A stretch of DNA of 64,000 nucleotides from the NCBI GenBank assembly GCA_024234055.1, contig JACKOW010000002.1, forward strand, positions 496,001 through 560,000, in the 5' to 3' direction. This stretch comes from Rhodanobacteraceae bacterium (GTDB lineage Bacteria > Pseudomonadota > Gammaproteobacteria > Xanthomonadales > SZUA-5). A program made the translations under genes and the position numbers. The notes under the pieces are model-generated. The model was given only the letters and a program-made list of their open reading frames with translations. It made no database searches and had not been told where the DNA came from. This document shows, piece by piece, positions 26,120 through 33,905 of the stretch; the stretch's first letter is position 1; each line of letters starts with the position of its first letter.

Positions 26120-27365
26120 GCAGATCGAAGGTTCTCGTGCGGTCGCCGAAGCCGTGGCCCTGTGCCGGCCCGAAGTCATCTGCGCCTATCCGATTTCGCC
26201 GCAGACCCACATCGTCGAAGCGCTCGGCGAGATGGTCAAGGATGGCTCGCTGCAGCAATGCGAGTTCATCAATGTCGAATCCGAATTTTCGGCGATGTCG
26301 GTGGCCATCGGCGCCTCGGCCGCCGGCGCCCGCAGCTATACCGCGACTGCCTCGCAGGGCTTGCTGTTCATGGCTGAAGCGGTGTTCAACGCCTCGGGGC
26401 TGGGCTTGCCCATCGTCATGACCGTGGCCAACCGCGCCATCGGCGCACCGATCAACATCTGGAACGACCATTCCGATTCGCTGTCCATGCGTGACTGCGG
26501 TTGGCTGCAGCTGTTTGCCGAAACCAATCAGGAGGCGCTGGACCTGCACATCCAGGCCTTCAGACTGGCCGAGGAACTGAGCCTGCCGATCATGGTGTGC
26601 ATGGATGGCTTCATCCTCACCCACGCCTATGAGCGCGTGGACATGCCGACGCAAGCGCAGGTCGATGCCTATCTGCCGAAATACGAGCCACGCCAGGTAC
26701 TCGACCCCAACGATCCGGTGTCGATGGGCGCCATGGTCGGCCCCGAGGCCTTCATGGAAGTGCGTTATCTGGCGCATGCCAAGCAGATGCAGGCGCTGGA
26801 ACTGCTGCCCGGCTACGCCGCCGAATTCAAGGCCGTGTTCGGACGCGAATCCGGCGGCCTGCTGCACAGCTACCGACTCGATGGCGCCGAGACCGTGATT
26901 ATCGCCATGGGCTCGGTGCTCGGCACCATCAAGGACACCGTGGATGAACTGCGCGAGGCCGGTCACGCCATCGGCGTGCTCGGCATCACCTGCTTCCGAC
27001 CCTTCCCGATGGCCGCAGTCGCCTCGGCTCTGGCGCACTGCAAGCGCTTCGTGGTCCTGGAAAAGAGCCTGGCCGTGGGCGTCGGCGGCATCCTCGCCGT
27101 CAACGTGCGGATGGCCGTCACCGGCATGGGTCTGCTCGGCTACACCGTCATTGCCGGCCTCGGTGGCCGCGCCATCACCAAACGCTCGCTGCGCGCCATG
27201 TTGCTGCAGGCCGAACAGGATCAGCTCGAGAGCACCACCTTTCTCGATCTCGACTGGAAGGCGGTCAACAAGCAACTGGAGCGCGAAAAAGCCCAGCGCC
27301 GCAGTGGCCCAGTGGCCGAAGCCCTGCTGCGCGATGCCGGCGTGGTGGCGGCGCGGAATTATTGA
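26112..27365 (+). CDS. porA: 2-oxoacid:acceptor oxidoreductase, alpha subunit
   Basis: This 417-residue subunit has the pyrimidine-binding alpha-domain features: AYPISPQTHIVEALGE near the N-terminus, VESEFSAMSVAIGASAAGAR, TATASQGLLFM and the NIWNDHSDSLSMRD stretch. The C-terminal domain II includes GVLGITCFRPFP. It pairs with the beta subunit to complete the thiamine diphosphate site. Translation is coupled to the gamma gene through an 8-nt overlap. The beta gene follows only after a 468-bp repeat-filled gap. Confidence 0.9.
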   Translation: MLKQIEGSRAVAEAVALCRPEVICAYPISPQTHIVEALGEMVKDGSLQQCEFINVESEFSAMSVAIGASAAGARSYTATASQGLLFMAEAVFNASGLGLPIVMTVANRAIGAPINIWNDHSDSLSMRDCGWLQLFAETNQEALDLHIQAFRLAEELSLPIMVCMDGFILTHAYERVDMPTQAQVDAYLPKYEPRQVLDPNDPVSMGAMVGPEAFMEVRYLAHAKQMQALELLPGYAAEFKAVFGRESGGLLHSYRLDGAETVIIAMGSVLGTIKDTVDELREAGHAIGVLGITCFRPFPMAAVASALAHCKRFVVLEKSLAVGVGGILAVNVRMAVTGMGLLGYTVIAGLGGRAITKRSLRAMLLQAEQDQLESTTFLDLDWKAVNKQLEREKAQRRSGPVAEALLRDAGVVAARNY

Positions 27366-27833
27366 GGCCAGACCGACGACTTCGGCGAAGCCGGAGAAAG
27401 AGCGTTGGCCGCGAAGGACGCAAAGGAAAAGCAGAAAGAACGCGAAGGAATTTGATCGGATGCCAGCTCCAGTTTCACTCGCCAACCGATTCCTGAGGCG
27501 TCATTGCGAGGAGCGCAGCGACGAAGCAATCCAGCGCCTTGCGACTCTGCATCTGGATTGCTTCCCCCGGTTCAAGTCCGGGGTCGCAATGACGCCAACC
27601 GATGGACGTGATGCAACACGTAGCCCGATGTGCCGCGCAGCGGCTCACAGGGGCTCTTTCGCGTCACCGCCCGGAGAGCGCTGCGCGCACATCGGGCTAC
27701 GCAAAGCCGCAGACGGTCAGATCGTCCCTTCGCGTCCTTTCTGCTTTCCCTTCGCGCCCTTCGCGGCCAGCGCTCTTCATGACACCCCGCGCCGCGGCCC
27801 CAAGTCCGCGAAAGCACAATCCGGAGCACCCTC
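27366..27833. repeat. nested repeats splitting the oxidoreductase operon
   Basis: No gene is supported here. A 50-bp element (GAGCGTTGGCCGCGAAGGAC...) at 27400-27450 recurs inverted at 27726-27775. Between the two lie a long palindrome GCGTCATTGCGAGGAGC...GGTCGCAATGACGCC (27498-27596) and a GTAGCCCG...CGGGCTAC element (27620-27700). The nested order suggests an accreted or mobile repeat block inserted between the alpha and beta genes. Confidence 0.8.
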
Positions 27834-28841
27834 ATGAGCTTTCAGCCCGTCAAGTTCTATCAGACCGGCACCTTCACGGTCGGCAATCGCCTGCTGGAGC
27901 CCGATCAGCGCAGCATCCAGTCCAGTGAGAAACGCTTCAACTCAATCAACTCCGGACATCGGGCATGTCAGGGTTGCGGCGAGGCATTGGGGGCGCGCTA
28001 TGCCATCGATGCCGCCATGGCCGCCTGCGAGGGCCAACTGATTGCCGCCAACGCCACCGGCTGCCTGGAAGTGTTTTCCACGCCCTACCCGGAAAGCTCC
28101 TGGCAGATGCCCTGGATCCACTCGCTGTTCGGCAATGCCGCGGCAGTGGCCACCGGCATTGCCGCGGCGATCAAGGTCAAGCGCGCCAAGGGCGAGCGTG
28201 GCGATGTGCGCGTGGTGGCCCAAGGCGGCGACGGTGGCACCACCGACATCGGTTTTGGCTGTCTCTCGGGCATGTTCGAGCGCAACGATGATGTGCTGTA
28301 CATCTGCTACGACAACGAGGGCTACATGAACACCGGCGTGCAGCGCTCATCGGCCACGCCCGCCGCCGCGCGCACGGCGACGACCCCGGCAGTGGGTCTG
28401 GCACCCGGCAACGTCTTCGGCCAGGGCAAGTTCCTGCCCTGCATCGCGATGGCCCACGAGATCCCCTATGTGGCCACGGCCACGGTCGCCGACCTGCGCG
28501 ACCTGGAGGCCAAGGTCAGGCACGCCATGGGCATCCGCGGCGCTCGTTACATCCACATCTTGGTGCCCTGCCCGCTCGGTTGGGGCAGTGCCTCCTGCGA
28601 CACCATCCGCATGGCCAGACTGGCCAGGGAAACCGGATTGTTTCCGGTGTTCGAAGCCGAGCACGGCGAGATCACCAGCGTCGGCAAGATCCGCAAGCAG
28701 ATGCCGGTGGAGGACTATCTGCAGCCGCAGAAGCGCTATGCCCATCTGTTCAAACCGGGTGCCGATCCCGCACCGCTGGTGCAGTTGCAGGCAAGAGCCG
28801 ATCGCAATATCCGCAAGTATCGATTGCTGGAGGGTGTGTGA
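27834..28841 (+). CDS. porB: 2-oxoacid:acceptor oxidoreductase, beta subunit (TPP-binding)
   Basis: This 335-residue beta subunit carries the thiamine diphosphate motif QGGDGGTTDIGFGCLSG, with a downstream YDNEGYMNTG. Cysteines in ACQGCG, ATGC and CPLGWGS match the positions of the [4Fe-4S] ligands of pyruvate:ferredoxin oxidoreductase beta subunits. GGAG lies 7 nt before ATG 27834. Its stop overlaps the ATG of the flavoprotein gene by one base, so those two are coupled. It works with the alpha and gamma products in the cytoplasm. Confidence 0.9.
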   Translation: MSFQPVKFYQTGTFTVGNRLLEPDQRSIQSSEKRFNSINSGHRACQGCGEALGARYAIDAAMAACEGQLIAANATGCLEVFSTPYPESSWQMPWIHSLFGNAAAVATGIAAAIKVKRAKGERGDVRVVAQGGDGGTTDIGFGCLSGMFERNDDVLYICYDNEGYMNTGVQRSSATPAAARTATTPAVGLAPGNVFGQGKFLPCIAMAHEIPYVATATVADLRDLEAKVRHAMGIRGARYIHILVPCPLGWGSASCDTIRMARLARETGLFPVFEAEHGEITSVGKIRKQMPVEDYLQPQKRYAHLFKPGADPAPLVQLQARADRNIRKYRLLEGV

Positions 28842-30463
28842 TGGACAAACCCTTTGCCATTACCCTCGATCCGGGTTCCTCGCTGGCCAATCACACCGGT
28901 TCCTGGCGCACGTTCAGGCCCGTGTACGTGGACAAGCTGCCGCCGTGCAACAACGCCTGTCCGGCCGGCGAGAACATCCAGGGCTGGCTGTTCCACGCCG
29001 AATCCGGCGACTACGAGCAGGCCTGGCGCGTGCTCACCGAGGACAACCCGCTGCCAGCGATCATGGGCCGGGTCTGTTACCACCCCTGTGAGAACGCCTG
29101 CAATCGCCAGTATGTCGATTCGGCGGTGGGCATCAACGCCACCGAGCGTTTTCTCGGCGATGAAGCGATCAAACGCGGCTGGGCCTTTGCCAAACCGGAA
29201 TCCACATCCGGCAAGCGCGTGCTCATCGTTGGCGCCGGCCCGTCGGGTCTGTCGGCCGCCTACCATCTGGCCCGTGCCGGGCACAGCGTCGAGATCCACG
29301 AAGCCGGCCCGCTGGCCGGCGGCATGATGCGTTTCGGCATTCCCAAGTACCGTTTGCCGCGCGAGGTGCTGGACGCCGAAGTGCAGCGCATCCTCGATCT
29401 CGGCGTCACGCTGCGCCTGAATACCAAGGTCGACCGCATCCAGGAGTCCATGCAGGCCGGTCGCTTCGACGCCGCCTTCCTGGCCGTGGGCGCCCATATC
29501 GGCAAGCGCGCCTACATCCCGGCCGGCACCGCTGCACGCATCGTCGATGCGGTCTCGGTGCTGCGCTCGATGGAAGGTGAGGACAAACCCATGCTGGGCC
29601 GCCGCGTGATCGTCTACGGCGGCGGAAACACCGCCATCGATGTGGCACGCAGCGCCAAACGCCTGGGCGCCGAGCCGATCATCGTCTACCGGCGCACCCG
29701 CGACCGGGCGCCGGCGCATGATTTCGAAATCGAGGACGCCCTGGCCGAAGGCGTGATGGTGAAATGGCTATCGACCATCAAGCAGGCGGCCGAGGGCGAG
29801 ATCACCATCGAAAAGATGGCGCTGGATGCCGAGGGCTTCCCGCAACCCACCGGTGAATTCGAAACCCTGGCGGCCGATACCGTGGTGCTGGCACTGGGTC
29901 AGGACGTGGACCTGTCGCTGCTCGACGACGTGCCCGGCCTGGCGATCAAGGACGGCGTGGTCGACGTCGGCAGCAACATGATGACCGGACACGCCGGCAT
30001 CTTCGCCGGCGGCGACATGGTGCCCTCCGAGCGCACGGTGACCGTGGCTGTCGGACATGGGAAAAAGGCCGCGCGTCACATCGATGCCTGGTTGCGCGGC
30101 AGCCGCTATCAACCAGCGGAAAAGCATGAACTTGCCGAGTTCGAGCAGATCAATCCCTGGTACTACTCCGAAGCGCCGCAACAGCTGCGGCCGACGCTGG
30201 ATCTGATCCGGCGCCAGTCCAGCTTCGACGAAGTCAGCGGCGGCCTCGACGAGCAGACCGCCTTGTTCGAAGCCCGCCGCTGCCTGTCCTGCGGCAATTG
30301 CTTCGAATGCGACAACTGCTATGGCGTCTGCCCCGACAACGCCGTGATCAAGCTCGGCCCCGGCAAGCGCTTCGCCTTCAACTACGACTACTGCAAGGGC
30401 TGCGGTGTCTGTGTCAGCGAGTGCCCCTGCGGCGCGATCAAGATGGTGCCGGAAGGGGGCTAG
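28841..30463 (+). CDS. GltD-like FAD/NAD(P) oxidoreductase fused to a 2[4Fe-4S] ferredoxin
   Basis: The 540-residue product has four parts. First is an N-terminal cysteine-rich Fer4_20-type domain (CNNACPAGENI and GRVCYHPCENACNR). A FAD-binding GAGPSGLSAAYHLARAG follows (about residue 127), then an NAD(P)-binding GGGNTAIDVARSAKRLGA. The C-terminal ferredoxin has CLSCGNCFECDNCYGVCP and CKGCGVCVSECPCG. This is the glutamate-synthase small-subunit fold plus the delta (ferredoxin) subunit of the oxidoreductase in one chain. It probably passes electrons between the oxidoreductase clusters and NAD(P)H. ATG 28841 overlaps the beta-subunit stop. The direction of electron flow and nucleotide preference cannot be read from sequence. 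Confidence 0.88.
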   Translation: MDKPFAITLDPGSSLANHTGSWRTFRPVYVDKLPPCNNACPAGENIQGWLFHAESGDYEQAWRVLTEDNPLPAIMGRVCYHPCENACNRQYVDSAVGINATERFLGDEAIKRGWAFAKPESTSGKRVLIVGAGPSGLSAAYHLARAGHSVEIHEAGPLAGGMMRFGIPKYRLPREVLDAEVQRILDLGVTLRLNTKVDRIQESMQAGRFDAAFLAVGAHIGKRAYIPAGTAARIVDAVSVLRSMEGEDKPMLGRRVIVYGGGNTAIDVARSAKRLGAEPIIVYRRTRDRAPAHDFEIEDALAEGVMVKWLSTIKQAAEGEITIEKMALDAEGFPQPTGEFETLAADTVVLALGQDVDLSLLDDVPGLAIKDGVVDVGSNMMTGHAGIFAGGDMVPSERTVTVAVGHGKKAARHIDAWLRGSRYQPAEKHELAEFEQINPWYYSEAPQQLRPTLDLIRRQSSFDEVSGGLDEQTALFEARRCLSCGNCFECDNCYGVCPDNAVIKLGPGKRFAFNYDYCKGCGVCVSECPCGAIKMVPEGG

Positions 30464-30975
30464 AGCGGTTGTTGGTTGTTGGTTGTTGGTTATTGGTTGT
30501 GGGTTGTGGGTTGTGGGTTGTGGGAGCGGACTCCGTCCGCGATAGCCGTTGATTCCCGAAGCGCCGGTCGCGGATGAATCCGCTCCCACAGGTAGGAGCG
30601 CCCTTGCGGCGCGACTGCCGCAGCTGTGCCCGATCCCGCACGTCTTGTTCGAATACGCACAATCTTGATCTGCATGGGTCAGCTATCTACCTTGGCCGTG
30701 GACATCCCAACGCCGACGACAGCCGCTTCCGACCGCTATCGACCATCGCAACAAAAGTCCACAAATCATGCACATGGACTCAAACTGGGCCCATGCAGAT
30801 CTGACTGAGGCGGTCTACTTCGAACTTGCTCTGCGCCGCCTGCGGCAACTGGCACGCATCCTGCTCAGCGTCACCACAGAACTTTCACCACTGTGGCTGA
30901 CAGCCACTTCGCTGCCGCGCGGCAACCGGGCTCTGGCACCTGGTCCGGCACGCAGCACAGCGCAGGAGAGCAACG
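30464..30975. repeat. intergenic repeats downstream of the oxidoreductase operon
   Basis: It opens with a degenerate heptamer array (30467-30525) that changes from GGTTGTT to GGTTGTG units. A GTGGGAGCGG...CCGCTCCCAC REP (30519-30590) follows, then an orphan left arm of the GTAGGAGCGC element (30592-30615). From about 30620 to the next gene I see no gene or clear signal. AGGAGAG just before 30976 is the ribosome binding site of the permease gene. Confidence 0.75.
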
Positions 30976-33444
30976 ATGTTTTCAGGATTCTTTTCCGACC
31001 TGCGATTCGCTTTGCGTGCGCTGATCGCGCGTCCCGGTTTCAGCATCGCTGCGATCCTGACACTGGCGCTGGGCATCGGCGCCAACACGGCCGTGTTCAG
31101 CGTGCTCAATGGCTTGCTGCTCAAACCCCTGCCCTACGCCGATGGCGAACGCCTGGTGCAGGTCTACAACGTCTACCCGAAGATGAACCTGTTCGACGCC
31201 GGCACCTCGATTCCCGATTATCTGGACCGCAAGCGTGAGGTCGCGGCGCTGGCGGACCTGGCACTGTATAGCCCGTCCAGCTTCAATCTCAGCGATGAAG
31301 GTGCGCCACAGCGGCTCATCGGCATTCGTGCCACCAGTTCCCTGTTCAGCACGCTGGGCGTGGATGCCGCGATGGGTCGCACCTTCGGCGAGGAGGCTGA
31401 AGTCATCGGCCAGGATCATGTGGCCGTCATCAGTCACAACGCCTGGCAGAACCTGTTTGCCGGTGATCCCGATATCGTCGGCAAGGACGTCAAACTCAAC
31501 AGCGAGAGCTACAAGATTCTCGGCGTGATGCCGCAGGGTTTTGCCTTCCCCAACAAGGACGCGCAGTTCTGGGTGCCCTTCGCCTTCACCCCGGAACAAC
31601 GCAGTGACGACGAGCGCGGCAACGAGTATTCGGGCTCGGTCGGTCGACTGGCCCCGGGCGCGACGGTCGAGCAGCTGAATTCACAGTTGCGCGCCAATGC
31701 CCTGAGTCTGGCCGAGCGCATTGCCGGCCTCCCCGATGAACGGGCGGCTGGCTATGCCAGCTTCATTCGTGATGGCGGCTTCTATGGCGCTGCCAAATCC
31801 CTGCGCGAACAGTGGGTAGGCGAGATCAAGCCGGTGCTGTTCCTGCTGCAATCGGTGGTGGCACTGGTGCTGCTGATTGCCTGTGCCAACGTGGCCAACC
31901 TGATGCTCACGCGGGTCTATGCGCGTGAGAAGGAGTTGTCGGTAAAGACCGCCATGGGAGCCGGCCGTTGGCGTATCGCCCGACAACTGCTGTCCGAAGC
32001 CACGGTGCTGTCGCTGATCGGCGGTGGCATCGGCATTGTCGTGGCCTATCTCGCCCTGCATCTGCTGGACGTGTTCAACCTCGCCGGCAACAAGTTGGCC
32101 GACCAGATCAACATCGATCCGTCCGTGCTGATGTTCACCCTGCTGCTCAGCACCGCCACCGGCGTGCTTTTCGGCCTGATGCCGGCGCTGTCGCCGCTCA
32201 ACACCCGGCTGCACGAAGTGCTCAAGGAAGGCGGCCGCAGCATGGGCGGCAGTCGCGGTGCACGCATGACCCGGAGCATCCTGGTGGTGGCGCAATTGGG
32301 TCTGGCGGTCAGCCTGCTGGTCGGCGCTGGCCTGCTGATACGCAGCTTCTGGAGTGCTCAGGCCCAGGATCCGGGATTCGCCAGGGACAACACGCTGACG
32401 GCCAAGGTGGATCTGCCCGAAAAGCGTTACAGCGAAGATGCGCAACGCAGCCAGTTCTTCGAGCGCGCCCTGGCGGAAATCGGCGCTATCCCCGGCGCCA
32501 GCAGCGCAGCCTTCGTCAGCAATCTACCCTTCGGCAACAGCAACTGGACCTCGTCCTACAACATCGATGGCCGGGAAGTTGGCGAGGGTCAACCCTCTCC
32601 GCATGGATACACCCGGATCGTCGACGAGAATTTCTTCGCGACCATGAACATCCCGGTGCTGCAGGGTCGCACCTTCGAGGTCGCCGACAGCGCAGAGGCC
32701 AATGGCGTGGTGGTGATCGACCAGGTACTGGCGCGCAAATACTTCCCCCAGGGCGATGCCGTGGGCCAACGCATTCTCTGGGGTGGGCGCGGCGAGGCCA
32801 AAGCCTGGACCATCATCGGTGTGGTCGGCACTATCAAGAACATCAACTTGACCGATGAGGTCACCAAGGAAAGCTACTACTTCAGCTACCGCCAGCAGGC
32901 ACCCAGTGAGGGCTTCCTGGTGCTGAAGACACAGCTGCCGCCCGACAGCCTGGTCGGCGCCGTACGTGATGCGGTACTCCGAGTGGACCCGCTGCAACCC
33001 GTCCACAACATTAAGACCCTGGATCAGCGTATCGCGATCTCGATGGAAGGTCGCCGCGCGCCCATGGTGCTGATACTGATCTTTGCGCTGGTTGCCCTGG
33101 TGCTGTCCATCATCGGCATCTACGGCGTGCTCTCGCACATGGTGCAGCAGCGCACCAGCGAAATCGGTGTGCGCATGGCCATCGGCGCCAATGCCGCCGA
33201 CGTACAGCGATTGGTGCTCGGCCAGGGTGCCCGCATCGTCGGCTATGGACTGGGGCTCGGCATCATCGGGGCGCTGACCCTGTCCTGGTTCATGCAGTCG
33301 CAGCTCTTCGGCGTCAGCAGCGCAGACCCTCTGACCCTGATGGTCGTCACGACCCTGCTCGGCGGTGTGGCCCTGTTCGCCTGTTGGCTGACGGCACACA
33401 GAGCCGCAGCCACGCAGCCATTGATGGCTTTGCGGCAGGAGTGA
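30976..33444 (+). CDS. ABC-transporter-type permease, MacB/FtsX (ADOP-like), orphan
   Basis: This 822-residue permease has the signature N-terminus of acidobacterial-type duplicated orphan permeases (LRFALRALIARPGFS, then LTLALGIGANTAVFS, then LLLKPLPY). A periplasmic MacB-core domain follows, then an FtsX block at about residues 285-420 with ANVANLMLTRVYAREKE and a second FtsX-like block at the C-terminus (RTSEIGVRMAIGA). No ATPase gene is adjacent, so it either uses a distant ATPase or has another role. It starts at ATG 30976 behind AGGAGAGC. About 70-bp direct repeats flank the gene (30519-30590 and 33463-33535). Confidence 0.88.
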   Translation: MFSGFFSDLRFALRALIARPGFSIAAILTLALGIGANTAVFSVLNGLLLKPLPYADGERLVQVYNVYPKMNLFDAGTSIPDYLDRKREVAALADLALYSPSSFNLSDEGAPQRLIGIRATSSLFSTLGVDAAMGRTFGEEAEVIGQDHVAVISHNAWQNLFAGDPDIVGKDVKLNSESYKILGVMPQGFAFPNKDAQFWVPFAFTPEQRSDDERGNEYSGSVGRLAPGATVEQLNSQLRANALSLAERIAGLPDERAAGYASFIRDGGFYGAAKSLREQWVGEIKPVLFLLQSVVALVLLIACANVANLMLTRVYAREKELSVKTAMGAGRWRIARQLLSEATVLSLIGGGIGIVVAYLALHLLDVFNLAGNKLADQINIDPSVLMFTLLLSTATGVLFGLMPALSPLNTRLHEVLKEGGRSMGGSRGARMTRSILVVAQLGLAVSLLVGAGLLIRSFWSAQAQDPGFARDNTLTAKVDLPEKRYSEDAQRSQFFERALAEIGAIPGASSAAFVSNLPFGNSNWTSSYNIDGREVGEGQPSPHGYTRIVDENFFATMNIPVLQGRTFEVADSAEANGVVVIDQVLARKYFPQGDAVGQRILWGGRGEAKAWTIIGVVGTIKNINLTDEVTKESYYFSYRQQAPSEGFLVLKTQLPPDSLVGAVRDAVLRVDPLQPVHNIKTLDQRIAISMEGRRAPMVLILIFALVALVLSIIGIYGVLSHMVQQRTSEIGVRMAIGANAADVQRLVLGQGARIVGYGLGLGIIGALTLSWFMQSQLFGVSSADPLTLMVVTTLLGGVALFACWLTAHRAAATQPLMALRQE

Positions 33445-33905
33445 ACGATCACCGTGTTGCTCCACTGGGAACGGACGCCGCTCACGACGGACGGTTATTC
33501 CCGAAGCGCCGATCAGGATGAATCCGCTGCCACGGCCAAGCCTTCTCTGAGTTGATCCGACCAGTTCCGCCGAGTCCCTCACACCATTCCGCGAGTCGGC
33601 ACTCTGCGGTGCATAGCTAGACCCGGGAACGGGTGCAGGTTCGCCGAGGGCTCGTGCATCGGCCGCCTGCTACACCAGGGCCGAATGACCGGGCGTTACC
33701 TTGCGTCAAACATAATTTAGCTTGCGTTACCTAGCTCTCGCTTGCGAGCATTGTCGCCGAGGCCAATGGGGCGTCACCCAATTCGCTCGCCTGCAGCCGA
33801 GTAGCCCCCCGCTCACTAGGGACCACGCACTGCATGGCTGCAACGCGCCTATCCCTATGCGATGCATGAAACTGCGTCGATAGACATTCGTTGCTCCGTT
33901 AATTG
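33445..33905. other. non-coding spacer with one REP-like unit
   Basis: The first part (33463-33535) is a degenerate REP copy whose TTCCCGAAGCGCC and GATGAATCCGCT match 30551-30590. From 33536 to 33905 I see no gene. The stretch around 33700-33730 (CATAATTTAGCTTGCGTTACC) is relatively AT-rich and may hold the promoter of the next gene, but no clear -35/-10 pair can be assigned. Confidence 0.5.

Noticed and set aside
25821..27485. 554-codon open frame on the minus strand
   Set aside because: It lies antisense to the gamma and alpha oxidoreductase genes, whose families are certain. Long antisense frames are common at this GC content.
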